Source: Micromonospora chersina
GTDB lineage: Bacteria > Actinomycetota > Actinomycetes > Mycobacteriales > Micromonosporaceae
NCBI RefSeq assembly: GCF_900091475.1
Contig: NZ_FMIB01000002.1
Span: 6,572,001 to 6,636,000 of the forward strand
Direction: 5' to 3'
Length of the DNA: 64,000 nucleotides
Part shown: in pieces, positions 17,791 to 27,675 of the stretch
How positions within the stretch are numbered: position 1 is the first letter of the stretch
How the letters are laid out: every line of letters starts with the position of its first letter
Translations under genes and position numbers: made by a program
Notes under the pieces: model-generated
Database searches by the model: none
The model's input: only the letters and a program-made list of their open reading frames with translations
What the model was told of the DNA's origin: nothing

Positions 17791-18995
17791 TGGATCCGCT
17801 GCTCACGGCGGCCGGCGACCGGCTGGCCGCGTACCACGACCGCCTCGCCCAACTGGTCGCCGTCGACTCCGGCTCCCGGCAGGTCGACGGGCTGCGCGCC
17901 GCCGCCGACCTCGTCCAGACCTGGTGCCTCGCCGCCGGGATGGCGGTCGAGCGGGAACCGGTCACCGACCCGGCCGGCACACCGCTCGGAGACGTGCTCA
18001 TCGCCCGCCGCCGGGGCGCCGGCAGTCGCCGCATCCTGCTCGCCGGACACCTCGACACCGTCTTCCCGCCCGGCACGGCCGCCGCCCGGCCGTTCCGGAT
18101 CCACGACGGCCGGGCGTACGGGCCGGGAGTCAGCGACGACAAGGGTGGCCTGCTCGCCGGCCTCGCCGCCGTCGAGGTGCTGGCCGCGCTGAACCTCGAC
18201 GGGTACGGGGAACTGGTGCTGGTCTGCACGCCGGACGAGGAGATCGGCTCGCCCGGCAGCCGGCCGCTGCTGCGTACCCTCGGGGCCGAGGCCGACGTGG
18301 CGCTCTGCCTGGAATGCGCCCGCGACAACGGCGACCTGGTCTCGGCGCGCAAGGGCGTGGCCGACCTGGAGGTGACCCTGCGCGGCCGGGCCGCGCACGC
18401 CGGCATCGAGCCGGAACGCGGCGCCAACGCGCTGCTCGCCGCAGCCCGGCTGACGGTGGCACTGGACCAGCTCAACGGCCGCTGGCCCGGCGTCACCGTG
18501 AACGTCGGGCTGCTGGAGGCCGGCGGCCGGCCCAACGTGGTCGCCGACCACGCCCGGATGCTTGTCGACCTGCGCGCCTGGCACACCGGCGAGTACGAGG
18601 CCGCGCTCGCCGAGATCCGCCGGCTGGTCGCCGCCCCGTCCGTCTCGGGAGTACGCGGCGAACTGGCCGTGCACGCGCCCACGCCGCCGTGGGAGCCGGG
18701 CGAGGGCGGCCACCGGCTGACCGAGCTGGCGGCCAAGGTCGGCGCCGGGATCGGTGTGCCCGTGTCGCACACCGCCACGGGCGGCTGCGCCGACGCGAAC
18801 CTCCTCGCCGAGGCGGGCGCGGCAGTGCTGGACGGGCTCGGCCCGATCGGCGGCGCCGACCACAGCCCGCACGAGTGGCTCGACCTCGACTCGGTCGTCC
18901 CACGGGTGGCGCTGCTGGCCGGCCTCGTCGACCTGGTCGCCGCGGTCGGGGTGGAGTGCCACGTGCCGCCGCACGAACGGATGACCACCGCGTGA
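17790..18995 (+). CDS. M20 family metallopeptidase (carboxypeptidase G2-like)
   Basis: A 401-residue cytoplasmic zinc amidohydrolase. Metal-binding and catalytic landmarks are [30 protein letters not shown], the general base in [12 protein letters not shown], a Cys/Glu metal site in LCLECARDN, and the C-terminal His in [10 protein letters not shown]. The dimerisation domain lies at about residues 185-290. Co-translation with an amino-acid importer implies that the imported substrate is an N-acyl amino acid or a dipeptide, hydrolysed inside. No signal peptide is present. Confidence 0.9.
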   Translation: MDPLLTAAGDRLAAYHDRLAQLVAVDSGSRQVDGLRAAADLVQTWCLAAGMAVEREPVTDPAGTPLGDVLIARRRGAGSRRILLAGHLDTVFPPGTAAARPFRIHDGRAYGPGVSDDKGGLLAGLAAVEVLAALNLDGYGELVLVCTPDEEIGSPGSRPLLRTLGAEADVALCLECARDNGDLVSARKGVADLEVTLRGRAAHAGIEPERGANALLAAARLTVALDQLNGRWPGVTVNVGLLEAGGRPNVVADHARMLVDLRAWHTGEYEAALAEIRRLVAAPSVSGVRGELAVHAPTPPWEPGEGGHRLTELAAKVGAGIGVPVSHTATGGCADANLLAEAGAAVLDGLGPIGGADHSPHEWLDLDSVVPRVALLAGLVDLVAAVGVECHVPPHERMTTA

Positions 18996-19074
18996 TCCGG
19001 GGGCCGGCCGCCGCGCCGCCTGCCATCCTCGGTGGACCGCCGGCGAGCCACGGGACAGGACAGGAGAGACGGAC

Positions 19075-19428
19075 ATGTCGCACCCTCCCGGTGTCGCGGA
19101 ACCGCCGGCCGTCCGGCGTACCGAGCTGCAGCGGCACCCGGCCTCGGTGCCGGGCCGGTTGATCGTCCAGACGCTGTTCGAGATCCCGGTGGGGTCGGCG
19201 TCGGGCCGACACAAACACCCCGGTGAGGAGGTGGGCTTCCTCATCCACGGCACGGTCGCCATGGAGTTCGACGACCGGCCCACGCTGACCGTCCACGCCG
19301 GGCAGCCCTTCCTGATCCCACCCGGGGTCGTGCACAACGCGCGGAACGTCACCGCCGACGTCACCACCATGATGCTGTCGACGTACCTCGTCGACGAGAA
19401 CGAGCCGCTGGTGACGCAGTGCCACTGA
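19075..19428 (+). CDS. Small cupin-domain protein
   Basis: A 117-residue single-domain cupin. Motif 1 is [17 protein letters not shown] (two His and Glu as metal ligands) and motif 2 is [14 protein letters not shown] (third His). A ribosome site AGGAGA precedes ATG 19075. It is small enough to be an isomerase, a dioxygenase-like enzyme or a ligand sensor. It follows the transporter-peptidase operon in the same direction after 79 bases and may belong to it. Substrate unknown. Confidence 0.8.
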   Translation: MSHPPGVAEPPAVRRTELQRHPASVPGRLIVQTLFEIPVGSASGRHKHPGEEVGFLIHGTVAMEFDDRPTLTVHAGQPFLIPPGVVHNARNVTADVTTMMLSTYLVDENEPLVTQCH

Positions 19429-19579
19429 CCCAGCGGGGCGTGTCCACGGCCTCCTCGCCGGCCTTCTCGACACCCACGACGGACCCGGCCTGAGCCGTTC
19501 CTCGGTAGCATCCTGGGGCAGGGGCGGGACGCCGGCGCCGCGGGCCCTCCGGCGCGAGACCCCGGACGGGTGGCTGAGG

Positions 19580-20353
19580 ATGCGGATCGCACTGTTCGTG
19601 ACCTGCCTCGCCGACACGCTGTTCCCCGAGGCGGCCAAGGCGACGGTGCGGCTGCTGGAGCGCCTGGGCCACGAGGTGGTCTTCCCCGAGGGGCAGACGT
19701 GCTGCGGCCAGATGCACGTCAACACCGGTTACCCGGACGAGGCGTTGCGCCTGGTACGCCGGCACGTGCGGGTGTTCGCCCCGTACGACGTGGTGGTGGC
19801 GCCGTCCGGCTCGTGCGTGGGGTCCGTGCGGCACCAGCACGCGACGGTGGCGCGCCGGGCCGGCGACGAGCGGCTGGCGAGTCGGGCGGAGGAGGTGGCC
19901 GCGCGGACGCACGAGCTGTCCGAACTGCTGGTCGACGTGCTGGGGGTGACCGATGTCGGGGCCTACTTCCCGCACCGGGTGACGTACCACCCGACGTGCC
20001 ACTCACTGCGGATGATCCGGGTCGGTGACCGGCCGCTGCGGCTGCTGCGCGCGGTGCGCGGCCTGGAACTGGTGGAGCTGCCGCAGGCGGAGCAGTGCTG
20101 CGGTTTCGGGGGGACGTTCGCGGTGAAGAACGCGGACACCTCGACGGCCATGCTGGCGGACAAGATGCGCAACGTGCTGACCACGAGGGCGGACGTGTGC
20201 ACGGCCGGGGACGCCTCCTGCCTCCTGCACATCGGCGGCGGGCTGTCCCGGCTCCGGGCGGGGGTGCGGACGGTGCACCTCGCGGAGATCCTGGCCAGCA
20301 CCGAGGTGGACTCCCGCGGCGCCGGCCGGGACGTCGCGGGGGTGGCCCGGTGA
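19580..20353 (+). CDS. lutA: L-lactate oxidation iron-sulfur protein LutA
   Basis: A 257-residue cysteine-rich (CCG-domain) protein. Two CCG repeats are present: [15 protein letters not shown] and [13 protein letters not shown], plus CHSL between them. LutA, LutB and LutC form a cytoplasmic complex oxidising L-lactate to pyruvate. The stop overlaps the GTG of lutB. No FadR/GntR-type regulator is adjacent, unlike in many lut operons. Confidence 0.93.
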   Translation: MRIALFVTCLADTLFPEAAKATVRLLERLGHEVVFPEGQTCCGQMHVNTGYPDEALRLVRRHVRVFAPYDVVVAPSGSCVGSVRHQHATVARRAGDERLASRAEEVAARTHELSELLVDVLGVTDVGAYFPHRVTYHPTCHSLRMIRVGDRPLRLLRAVRGLELVELPQAEQCCGFGGTFAVKNADTSTAMLADKMRNVLTTRADVCTAGDASCLLHIGGGLSRLRAGVRTVHLAEILASTEVDSRGAGRDVAGVAR

Positions 20354-21816
20354 CCGCCCCGGGCGGGCCGGCCGGGGCCGCCGGACGCGGGACCACGTTC
20401 CTGGGCATGCCGGCGACCGCCCCGCCCGGAGTGGGGCACCTGCGTGGCGACGAGCCGTTCCCCGCCGCGGCCCGGCGGGCGCTGGCTGACGCCCAGCTTC
20501 GCCGGAACCTGCGGCACGCCACCACCACCATCCGCGGCAAGTCGGGGGCGGTGATCGGCGAGGTGCCGGACTGGCAGGAGCTGCGCGAGGCCGGCCGGGC
20601 GGTCAAGACCGACACCATGGCCCGCCTGCCGGAGCTGCTCGAACAGTTGGAGGCGGCGGTCACCACGGCCGGCGGCACGGTGCACTGGGCGGCCGACGCC
20701 GTCGAGGCCAACCGGATCGTCACCGACCTGGTCCGGGCCACGGGCGCCGACCGGGTCATGAAGGTCAAGTCGATGGCCACCCAGGAGATCGGCCTCAACG
20801 AGGCCCTGGAGGCCGCCGGCATCGAGCCGGTCGAGACCGACCTGGCCGAGCTGATCGTCCAGCTCGGACGGGACCGGCCCAGCCACATCCTGGTGCCGGC
20901 CATCCACCGCAACCGGGCCGAGATCCGGGAGATCTTCCTGCGCGAGATGCCCGGCGTCGACCCGGGGCTCACGGACGAGCCGGCGGCCCTGGCCGCCGCC
21001 GCGCGCCGGCACCTCCGGGAGACGTTCCTCAGCACGCGGGTGGCCGTCTCCGGGGCCAACTTCGCCGTGGCCGAGACCGGCACCCTCGCGGTCGTCGAGT
21101 CCGAGGGCAACGGGCGGATGTGCCTCACCCTCCCGCAGACCCTGATCACCGTGATGGGCATCGAGAAGGTCATCCCCGCCTGGCGGGACCTGGAGGTCTT
21201 CCTCCAGCTTCTGCCGCGGGCGTCGACGGGGGAGCGGATGAACCCCTACACCTCGATGTGGACGGGCGTCACCCCCGGCGACGGCCCGCAGGAGGTGCAC
21301 CTGGTGCTGCTCGACAACGGGCGCAGCGCGGTGCTCGCCGACGAGACGGGCCGGCAGGCCCTGCACTGCATCCGCTGCTCGGCCTGCCTCAACGTCTGCC
21401 CGGTCTACGAACGCACCGGCGGGCACGCGTACGGGTCGGTCTACCCCGGACCCATCGGGGCGGTGCTGTCCCCGCAACTGACCGGTGTCGCCGACAACGC
21501 CTCCCTGCCGTACGCCTCGTCGCTCTGCGGCGCCTGCTACGACGCCTGCCCGGTGCTTATCGACATCCCGTCGATCCTGGTGCACCTGCGCGGGCAGGCC
21601 CCGCACCCGCGCGCCGAGGCGGCGGCGATGGCCGCCGCCGCGTACACCATGGACCACCCCGCGCTGTACGCGGCCGCGCAGCGCGGCGCGCGGCTGACCC
21701 GGCTCGCCGGCCCGCGCGGGCGGGGTCTGCCGCCTCCCCTGTCCGGCTGGACGGCCAGCCGCGACCTGCCGGACCCGCCGCCGCAGACCTTCCGCGACTG
21801 GTGGGCCGAACGGTGA
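20350..21816 (+). CDS. lutB: L-lactate oxidation iron-sulfur protein LutB
   Basis: A 488-residue protein with an N-terminal LUD domain and a C-terminal ferredoxin-type domain. Signs are VAVSGANFAVAETGTLAVVE, HCIRCSACLNVCPVYERTG (first 4Fe-4S set) and SSLCGACYDACPVLIDIP (second set). GTG 20350 overlaps the lutA stop (GTGA). It passes electrons from lactate within the LutABC complex. The first ~15 residues before GTTFLGMP are Ala/Gly-rich, so a later start cannot be excluded. Confidence 0.93.
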   Translation: MTAPGGPAGAAGRGTTFLGMPATAPPGVGHLRGDEPFPAAARRALADAQLRRNLRHATTTIRGKSGAVIGEVPDWQELREAGRAVKTDTMARLPELLEQLEAAVTTAGGTVHWAADAVEANRIVTDLVRATGADRVMKVKSMATQEIGLNEALEAAGIEPVETDLAELIVQLGRDRPSHILVPAIHRNRAEIREIFLREMPGVDPGLTDEPAALAAAARRHLRETFLSTRVAVSGANFAVAETGTLAVVESEGNGRMCLTLPQTLITVMGIEKVIPAWRDLEVFLQLLPRASTGERMNPYTSMWTGVTPGDGPQEVHLVLLDNGRSAVLADETGRQALHCIRCSACLNVCPVYERTGGHAYGSVYPGPIGAVLSPQLTGVADNASLPYASSLCGACYDACPVLIDIPSILVHLRGQAPHPRAEAAAMAAAAYTMDHPALYAAAQRGARLTRLAGPRGRGLPPPLSGWTASRDLPDPPPQTFRDWWAER

Positions 21817-22430
21817 ACTCCCGTGACGTCGTCCTCGGTCGGCTCCGGTCCGCCCTCGGCGCGCCACCGCCGGCGCCGGCCGAGGTGACCCGGGGCTACC
21901 GGCCCGCCGGCGCGGTCGCCACCGACCTGGACCTGTTCGTGGACCGTCTCACCGACTACCGGGCCACCGTGCACCGGTGCGCCGCCGCCGACGTCGCCCG
22001 CGTGGTCGACGCGGTGCTCGGCGGCCGGCGGGTCGTCGTGCCGGCCGGGCTGCCCCGGCACTGGCTGCCCGACGGCGTCGAGGTGCTGCCGGACGACGAC
22101 CTCCCGACGGAGCGGGTCGCCGCCGTGGACGGGGTGGTCACCGCGGCGGCGGTCGCCGTGGCCGAGACCGGCACCATCGTGCTCGACGGTGGCCCGGACC
22201 AGGGCCGCAGGATCATCACGCTGCTGCCCGACGTGCACGTGTGCGTGCTGCGGGCCGACCAGGTCGTCGCCACCGTGCCGGACGCCCTGGCCCGGCTCGA
22301 TCCCCGCCGCCCACTGACCTGGATCAGCGGGCCGTCGGCAACGAGCGACATCGAACTGAGCCGGGTCGAGGGCGTCCACGGGCCCCGCAACCTGCACGTG
22401 GTCGTCACCTCGCCCGCGGTGTCGTCATGA
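21813..22430 (+). CDS. lutC: LUD-domain protein LutC
   Basis: A 205-residue LUD-domain protein completing the lactate-utilisation operon. The conserved AVAETGTIVLDGGPDQGRR and the C-terminal SATSDIELSRVEGVHGPRNL are diagnostic of LutC. GTG 21813 overlaps the lutB stop. Its last 6 bases overlap the 3' end of the convergent ABC permease gene. Confidence 0.93.
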   Translation: MNSRDVVLGRLRSALGAPPPAPAEVTRGYRPAGAVATDLDLFVDRLTDYRATVHRCAAADVARVVDAVLGGRRVVVPAGLPRHWLPDGVEVLPDDDLPTERVAAVDGVVTAAAVAVAETGTIVLDGGPDQGRRIITLLPDVHVCVLRADQVVATVPDALARLDPRRPLTWISGPSATSDIELSRVEGVHGPRNLHVVVTSPAVSS

Positions 22431-24023
22431 CCGCAGGTCGCGCCGCTGGAATGCCCACAGGCCCGCTCCCGTCACCGCGACCGCCGCGGCGAGCATGACG
22501 CCGGTCGCCGTCCAGTTCGGCGCGTGTGCGGGCACGGGTGCGAGGTGCGCGAACGGGGACAGGCCGCCGACCCAGGCGGGCGCGTGGACACTGTCGGCGG
22601 TCACCTGGAGCAGGAACCCGCCGGCGGTGGGCAGCATGCCGATGGTGCCGACCGCGCGGGGCGCCAGGCCGAGCGCCAGCGTGGCGGCCGCGGCGCCGAG
22701 CAGCGCCACCGGCAGCACGTTGGCGGCGCCGGCCAGCGCGGCGAGGAGCGGCAGGCCGCCGCCGGTCACCGCCGCGCCGATCCAGGTGGCGACGGCGGCC
22801 ACGGCGGCGAGCGCGGCGGCGCCGGCCACGGTGGTGGCCACCTCGGCGGCCAGCAGTCGGGCACGGGTGACCGGTCCGGCGTGCAGGAGGGTCAGCCGTC
22901 CGGTGTTCTCCGCGGTGGCGAACGCGGCCAGCCGGGCGGTCGCGAAGGCGCCGACCGGGATGGCGAGCAGGGCGAACAGGGTGGCGGCGTACCCCCGGAC
23001 CGTGCCGAGACCGGAGAAGCCGGCCTGGGCGGCGAGGTCGGCGAAGCGGGGATTCTCGGTCAGGAAGCCGGTGAGGGAGTCGGCGAGCAGGCCGATCAGC
23101 AGGAAGTACGCGCCGACACCCGCCGACCAGCCGGCGAAGGGCCGCACCACGCGCCGGACCGCGAAGGCGCCGACCGAGCCGAGCAGCCACCTGCGGGCCG
23201 GCCGGCCGGCCGGCGGGCGCAGCAGCCCGGCCCGGATGTCCCGCCGCCCGGCCAGGGCCAGCGCGGCGCACGCAAGCGCGGCAGCGGTGACGGCGAGCGC
23301 GAGCAGGGGAGCCCAGCGGTCGTCGCGGTAGGGGCGGGTCAGGGCGAGCGGCCCGTACGGGGGCAGCCACCGCAGCCAGGCCAGCGCGGGCACGCCGTCC
23401 CCGACCATGCGGGCCAGCAGCCCGACGCCGAGGAACGCCAGGCTGGCGCCGGTGGCCCCGGCGCGGGTGGGGAAGACCTGCGCGGCGCAGGCCGCCGCCG
23501 CCACGGCGAGCGTCCCCGCCAGGGCCAGGCCGGTGGCGTGCGGCAGCGCTCCCCGCGCGGGTGTGCCGGCGCCCACCAGGGCCCCGGCGAGCAGGATCCC
23601 GGTCAGGGCCATCGCCGCGGTCAGCAGGGCGAGGTGCCGGCCCAGGACGCCGGCCGGGGTGAGCCGGCCGGCGAGCAGCAGGTCCCACCGGCCGGCTTCC
23701 TCCTCTCCCCGGGTCACCCGGGTGGTCGCCAGCGCACCCCACGTGGTGAGGAGGACGGCCAGAACGGTGCCGGTGCGCCAGACGGTGAACCCGCCGGCGG
23801 TGTCCAGGGCGACGGGCTCGCCGAACAGCGTGCGGATCGCCGGGTTGCCGGCGAGCAGGGACAGCGCCTGGGTGGCGTCCGTGTCTCCCATGGTGCGGGC
23901 GTAGGTGGCGACCACGAGGGCGGACATGCCCGCGGTCACCGCGGCGACGATCAGCGCCGGGCGGCGCAGCTGGCGCGCCGCGAGGCGGGTCACCGCCCGG
24001 CCGGCTTGCCGGTCGGTGCTCAC
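22425..24023 (-). CDS. Large ABC-2 type exporter permease
   Basis: A 532-residue membrane protein with about twelve hydrophobic segments arranged as two similar halves, as in the bacterial polyketide/tetronasin-type exporters. Each half has a short cytoplasmic lead-in (RQLRRPALIVAAV near residue 18 and VRRVVRPFAGWSAG near the middle). ATG 24021-24023 overlaps the stop of the ATPase upstream. Because both halves are fused, one polypeptide probably provides the whole membrane channel. Substrate unknown, perhaps a hydrophobic antibiotic. Confidence 0.88.
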   Translation of the reverse strand: MSTDRQAGRAVTRLAARQLRRPALIVAAVTAGMSALVVATYARTMGDTDATQALSLLAGNPAIRTLFGEPVALDTAGGFTVWRTGTVLAVLLTTWGALATTRVTRGEEEAGRWDLLLAGRLTPAGVLGRHLALLTAAMALTGILLAGALVGAGTPARGALPHATGLALAGTLAVAAAACAAQVFPTRAGATGASLAFLGVGLLARMVGDGVPALAWLRWLPPYGPLALTRPYRDDRWAPLLALAVTAAALACAALALAGRRDIRAGLLRPPAGRPARRWLLGSVGAFAVRRVVRPFAGWSAGVGAYFLLIGLLADSLTGFLTENPRFADLAAQAGFSGLGTVRGYAATLFALLAIPVGAFATARLAAFATAENTGRLTLLHAGPVTRARLLAAEVATTVAGAAALAAVAAVATWIGAAVTGGGLPLLAALAGAANVLPVALLGAAAATLALGLAPRAVGTIGMLPTAGGFLLQVTADSVHAPAWVGGLSPFAHLAPVPAHAPNWTATGVMLAAAVAVTGAGLWAFQRRDLRS

Positions 24024-24907
24024 CGTTCGGCCTGGCCGTAGTAGTCGAGGAAGATCTCCTCAAGGCTGGGTTCGCGCACGGTGAGGGCGGTGACGTCGGC
24101 GGCGGCGAGGGCGCGCAGCGCCGCCGCGGGCGGGCCGGCCAGCGAGAAGCGCAGCATCCCGTCCGTCTGGTCGAGCAGGTCGATGCCGGGTACGTCGCTC
24201 AGATCGGGGGCGGCACCGGTGAACTGTGCGGTGATCTGGCCGCGGTGCAGCCGCCGCAGGTCGGGCACTGTCGCGACGTCGACGAGCCGGCCGGCGCGCA
24301 GGATCGCCACCCGGTCGCAGACGGCCTCCACCTCGGCCAGTTGGTGGGAGCAGAGGAACACCGCCTGCCCGTTGTCGCGCGCCTCGGCGACAGCCCGCCG
24401 GAACTGCAACTCCATCAGCGGGTCCAGGCCGCTGGTCGGTTCGTCCAGCACCAGGAGCGGAGCGCGGGTGGCGAACGCGGCGACGAGCGCGACCTTCTGC
24501 CGGTTGCCGGTGGAGTAGGCGCGGGCCGGTCGGGACAGGTCGAGGTCGAACCGGTCGACGAGGTCGGCGCGATAGTCGGCGTCGACGCCCGGGCCGGTGG
24601 CGGCCAGCAGGTCCAGCAGTTCCGCGCCGGTCAGCTGCGGCCACAGCGCCACGTCGGCCGGCACGTACGCCAGCAGGCGGTGCGCGGCGGCGACGTCGCG
24701 GGCGTCGACACCGAAGATCCATGCCCGGCCCGCGGTGGGACGCGCGAGGCCCAGCAGCAGGCGGATGGTGGTGGACTTGCCGGCGCCGTTCGGGCCGAGA
24801 AACCCGAACACCTCGCCGGCGTTCACGGTCAGGTCCAGACCTTCGAGTGCGCGGACCGCTCCGTAGCGCTTGCTCAGCCGGTCGGTGCGAATGGCGGGTG
24901 CGGGCAC
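24020..24907 (-). CDS. ABC exporter ATP-binding protein
   Basis: A 295-residue DRA-class ATPase. Walker A is GPNGAGKSTTIRLLL, the signature region is YSTGNRQKVALVAAF, Walker B is LLVLDEPTSGLDPLM, and the switch His is in VFLCSHQLAEVEA. The C-terminus (REPSLEEIFLDYYGQAER) is typical of this class. GTG 24907 is chosen because GGAAGG lies eight bases upstream on the coding strand. A conserved hairpin element lies 33 bases further upstream, the same one found before the two antiporter units. Confidence 0.92.
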   Translation of the reverse strand: MPAPAIRTDRLSKRYGAVRALEGLDLTVNAGEVFGFLGPNGAGKSTTIRLLLGLARPTAGRAWIFGVDARDVAAAHRLLAYVPADVALWPQLTGAELLDLLAATGPGVDADYRADLVDRFDLDLSRPARAYSTGNRQKVALVAAFATRAPLLVLDEPTSGLDPLMELQFRRAVAEARDNGQAVFLCSHQLAEVEAVCDRVAILRAGRLVDVATVPDLRRLHRGQITAQFTGAAPDLSDVPGIDLLDQTDGMLRFSLAGPPAAALRALAAADVTALTVREPSLEEIFLDYYGQAER

Positions 24908-24939
24908 GGCGGGCCTTCCGACGTGTGCGGACAGGGACT

Positions 24940-24963
24940 GCCGACCAGGCTTCCCGGCGCACC
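24940..24963 (-). promoter_or_regulatory. Conserved leader element, copy A
   Basis: On the coding (minus) strand it reads GGTGCGCCGGGAAGC followed by CTGGTCGGC. It differs in one base (C for T) from copies B and C over GCCGGGAAGTCTGGTCGGC. The core can fold as GCCG-loop-CGGC. It lies between the presumed promoter and the ABC exporter start at 24907. Confidence 0.6.
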
Positions 24964-25040
24964 ACAGGTCACCGTACCCACCGTTCGCCACCAGCGGAAG
25001 GCACCCACGGGCCGGGGCCGATATGATCGGCGGGATCCGT

Positions 25041-25086
25041 GGAGCGCCGGGAAGTCTGGTCGGCACCATGCTCACCCGTGCGCTCC
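25041..25086 (+). promoter_or_regulatory. Conserved leader element, copy B (riboswitch-like)
   Basis: The element GCCGGGAAGTCTGGTCGGC (25046-25064) sits inside an outer stem GGAGCGC (25041-25047) / GCGCTCC (25080-25086). The right arm directly abuts the Shine-Dalgarno GGAGGG (25087-25092) of the antiporter gene. Inner GCCG/CGGC pairing would compete with part of the outer left arm. This is the geometry expected of a translational riboswitch. The class is not recognised. Confidence 0.6.
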
Positions 25087-25099
25087 GGAGGGTTCCCCC

Positions 25100-26395
25100 G
25101 TGCTGCTGCTCTGCTTCGCCGCCGTCCTGCTCGCCGCCGTGCTGGTCTCGGCGCTGGCCAACCGGACGATCCTGTCGACCGCGGCGCTGTTCCTGGTCGC
25201 GGGGTTCGTCCTCGGCGAGGGCACGACCGGCGTGCTGCACCTGAGCGCCGACTCGCCGATCGTCGCGCAGCTGGCCGAGCTGGCCCTGTTCGCGGTGCTG
25301 TTCACCGACGGGATGCGGGTGGGCTGGGCGGACCTGCGGAGTGCCTGGCGGCTGCCCGGCCGGGCACTGGGGTGGGGACTTCCGCTGACGCTGCTGGTCA
25401 CCGCGGTGCTGGCACACTACGTGGCCGGGCTCGGGTGGGCGGAGGCGCTGCTGATCGGGGCGATCCTCGCCCCCACCGATCCGGTGTTCGCGGCCGCGCT
25501 GGTGGGCAACGACAAGGTGCCGGCCCGGCTGCGGCACCTGCTCAACGTCGAGTCCGGCGTCAACGACGGCCTGGCGCTGCCGTTCGTGGTGGTGCTGCTG
25601 GCCGTCGCGGCCGGCTCCGACGACCTGCACCTGGGGGAGCTGGCGACCGAGCTGGCCGTCGGACTGGCGATCGGGGTGCTGGTGCCGCTGGCCGCGATCG
25701 CCCTGGAGCGGACCCGGTTCTTCGCCGCGTCGGCCGCGTACGCGCCGCTGAACGGGGTGGCCATCGGCCTGCTGGTGCTGGCCCTGGGCAAGGCCACCCA
25801 CGGCAACCTGTTCCTGGCCGCGTTCGCCGCGGGCATCACCGTGGCCACCTTCGGGCCCCGGGAGCGGGCGGCGTTCGAGCACTTCGGGGAGAACGTCGCC
25901 GAGCTGCTGAAGCTCGCCGCGCTGCTGGTCTTCGGGGCGCTGATCTCACCCGGTTTCCTCGGCGAGATCCCCTGGACCGGCTGGCTGTTCGCGGTGCTGG
26001 CCATCGTCGTGGCCCGGCCGGTCGCGCTCTGGCTGTCGTTCCTGCGTTCCGGGCTGAGCCTGCGCGAGCAGGCCGCGGCCATGTGGTTCGGCCCCAAGGG
26101 CTTCGCCTCGGTCGTCTACGGGCTGCTGGTGCTCGAGGCCGGCATCGGGGCGGCGGACGAGGTGTTCCACCTGGTCGCGTTGACAATCGTCATCTCGATC
26201 CTGGCGCACTCCTCGACCGACGTGGTCATCGCCCGGGCGTTCGACGAGTCCGCGGAGACCCCGAACTGGCACGGCGTGCTGCGCCGCGCACGCCGGAGGG
26301 CGACGCTGCCCGGGCCGCGCGCCGGCCGCCGTGTCGCAGCGGCCGAGCCCGCCGCCGACGGCGGCGCCGCGGACGATCAGGCGAGAACGAAGTAG
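25100..26395 (+). CDS. Na+/H+ or K+/H+ antiporter, NhaP (CPA1) type
   Basis: A 431-residue protein with about twelve membrane helices. CPA1 landmarks are GAILAPTDPVFAAALVGND and NVESGVNDGLALPFVV, which carry the ion-binding acidic residues, and MWFGPKGFASVVYGLLVL near the C-terminus. The soluble tail is short and polar. GTG 25100 follows GGAGGG by seven bases. It exchanges cytoplasmic Na+ or K+ for protons. A conserved structured leader precedes it, and a second antiporter-type gene converges on it, overlapping by 19 bases. Confidence 0.92.
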   Translation: MLLLCFAAVLLAAVLVSALANRTILSTAALFLVAGFVLGEGTTGVLHLSADSPIVAQLAELALFAVLFTDGMRVGWADLRSAWRLPGRALGWGLPLTLLVTAVLAHYVAGLGWAEALLIGAILAPTDPVFAAALVGNDKVPARLRHLLNVESGVNDGLALPFVVVLLAVAAGSDDLHLGELATELAVGLAIGVLVPLAAIALERTRFFAASAAYAPLNGVAIGLLVLALGKATHGNLFLAAFAAGITVATFGPRERAAFEHFGENVAELLKLAALLVFGALISPGFLGEIPWTGWLFAVLAIVVARPVALWLSFLRSGLSLREQAAAMWFGPKGFASVVYGLLVLEAGIGAADEVFHLVALTIVISILAHSSTDVVIARAFDESAETPNWHGVLRRARRRATLPGPRAGRRVAAAEPAADGGAADDQARTK

Positions 26396-27675
26396 CGCAG
26401 CCACAGGTACGGCACGGCGAGCCCGACGGTGACCAGGGTGACCAGGAGGCCGTACCGGGTGAACTGCCAGAACGTGATCCGCTGGCCGGCACGTTCGGCC
26501 AGACCCAGCACGACGACGTTGGCCGAGGCGCCGACGGCGGTGGCGTTGCCGCCGAGGTCGGCGCCGAGCGCCAGGGCCCACCAGAGCACCCGGGACTGCC
26601 CGGCGCCGCCCTGCGCGTGGACGAGGTCGGCGACGACCGGGCTCATGGTGGCCACGTAGGGGATGTTGTCCACGATGGCGGACAGCGCCGCGGAACCCCA
26701 CAGCAGCACCATCGTCGCCGGCAGCAACCGGCCCTCGGTGGCGCCGATCGCGGCGCGGGAGATCTGCTCGACCACGCCCGTGTTGACAAGTGCGCCGACC
26801 ATGATGAACAGCCCGGCGAAGAACACCAGGGTGGGCCACTCCACGTCCCTGCTGATCTCCCCGGCGTCGAGCCGCGACAACGCCAGCAGCAGCAGGCCGC
26901 CGAGCAGCGCGACCACGGCCGGTTCCAGGTGCAGCGTGGTGTGCAGGACGAACGCGGCGGTCACGGCGCCCAGCACGGCCAGCCCGAGGACCAGCAGACG
27001 GCGGTCGCGGATCGCGTCACGCTCGTGCAGCGCGGCGATCTGTGCGGCCCGGTCCGGGTCGTAGCGGAACGCCGAGCGGAACAGCACCCGGCACAGGCCC
27101 AGGAACACCACCAGCAGCAGCACCACGAACGGCGCGAGGTGGATCAGGAAGTCGTTGTACGACAGCCCGCCCCGGCTGCCGATGATGATGTTCGGCGGGT
27201 CGCCCACCAGGGTGGAGGTGCCGCCGATGTTCGAGGCCATCGCCTCGGCGATGAGGAACGGCGCGGCCGGCACGCCGAGCCGCTCGCAGACCAGGAAGGT
27301 CACCGGGGCGATCAGCAGCACCGTGGTGACGTTGTCCAGCGCCGCCGACGCGACCGCCGTGATCACGACGAGGATCACCATCACCCGGTACGGCCGGCCC
27401 CGCGCCCGCTTCGACGCCCACACGGCGACGTACTCGAAACCCCCGGTGCGTCTGAGGACGGCGACGATGAGCATCATGCCGACCAGGAGGAAGATCACGT
27501 TCCAGTCGATGCCGGCTTCCTCGGAGAAGAACGCGTGCGCGGTGTCGGTCGCCCCGATCAGGAACATCACCGCGGCGCCGCCCAGCGCGGCAGCCACCCG
27601 GTGGATCTTCTCGGTGGCGATGAGCACGTACGCGACGGTGAAGACGGCCACCGCCGCCCAGGCCACCGCCGTCAC
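26377..27675 (-). CDS. ArsB/NhaD family (ion transporter superfamily) antiporter
   Basis: A 432-residue protein with eleven or twelve membrane helices. Family landmarks are FLLVGMMLIVAVLRRTGGFE, LDNVTTVLLIAPVTFLVCE, IGGTSTLVGDPPNIIIGS and SAIVDNIPYVATMSPVV, plus the repeat-2 GGNATAVGASANVVVLGLAE. These fit NhaD-type Na+/H+ antiporters and P-type (SLC13-related) ion transporters better than true arsenite pumps, although databases often call them ArsB. It is coupled by ATGA overlap to the CBS-domain gene upstream, which probably gates or regulates it. Confidence 0.88.
   Translation of the reverse strand: MTAVAWAAVAVFTVAYVLIATEKIHRVAAALGGAAVMFLIGATDTAHAFFSEEAGIDWNVIFLLVGMMLIVAVLRRTGGFEYVAVWASKRARGRPYRVMVILVVITAVASAALDNVTTVLLIAPVTFLVCERLGVPAAPFLIAEAMASNIGGTSTLVGDPPNIIIGSRGGLSYNDFLIHLAPFVVLLLVVFLGLCRVLFRSAFRYDPDRAAQIAALHERDAIRDRRLLVLGLAVLGAVTAAFVLHTTLHLEPAVVALLGGLLLLALSRLDAGEISRDVEWPTLVFFAGLFIMVGALVNTGVVEQISRAAIGATEGRLLPATMVLLWGSAALSAIVDNIPYVATMSPVVADLVHAQGGAGQSRVLWWALALGADLGGNATAVGASANVVVLGLAERAGQRITFWQFTRYGLLVTLVTVGLAVPYLWLRYFVLA

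Noticed and set aside
26377-27675. Reading as an arsenite efflux pump forming an arsenic system with the ArsR fusion
   Set aside because: The nearest regulators are CBS-type, the gene is about 8 kb from the ArsR fusion, and the motif set fits NhaD-type ion antiporters equally well or better.
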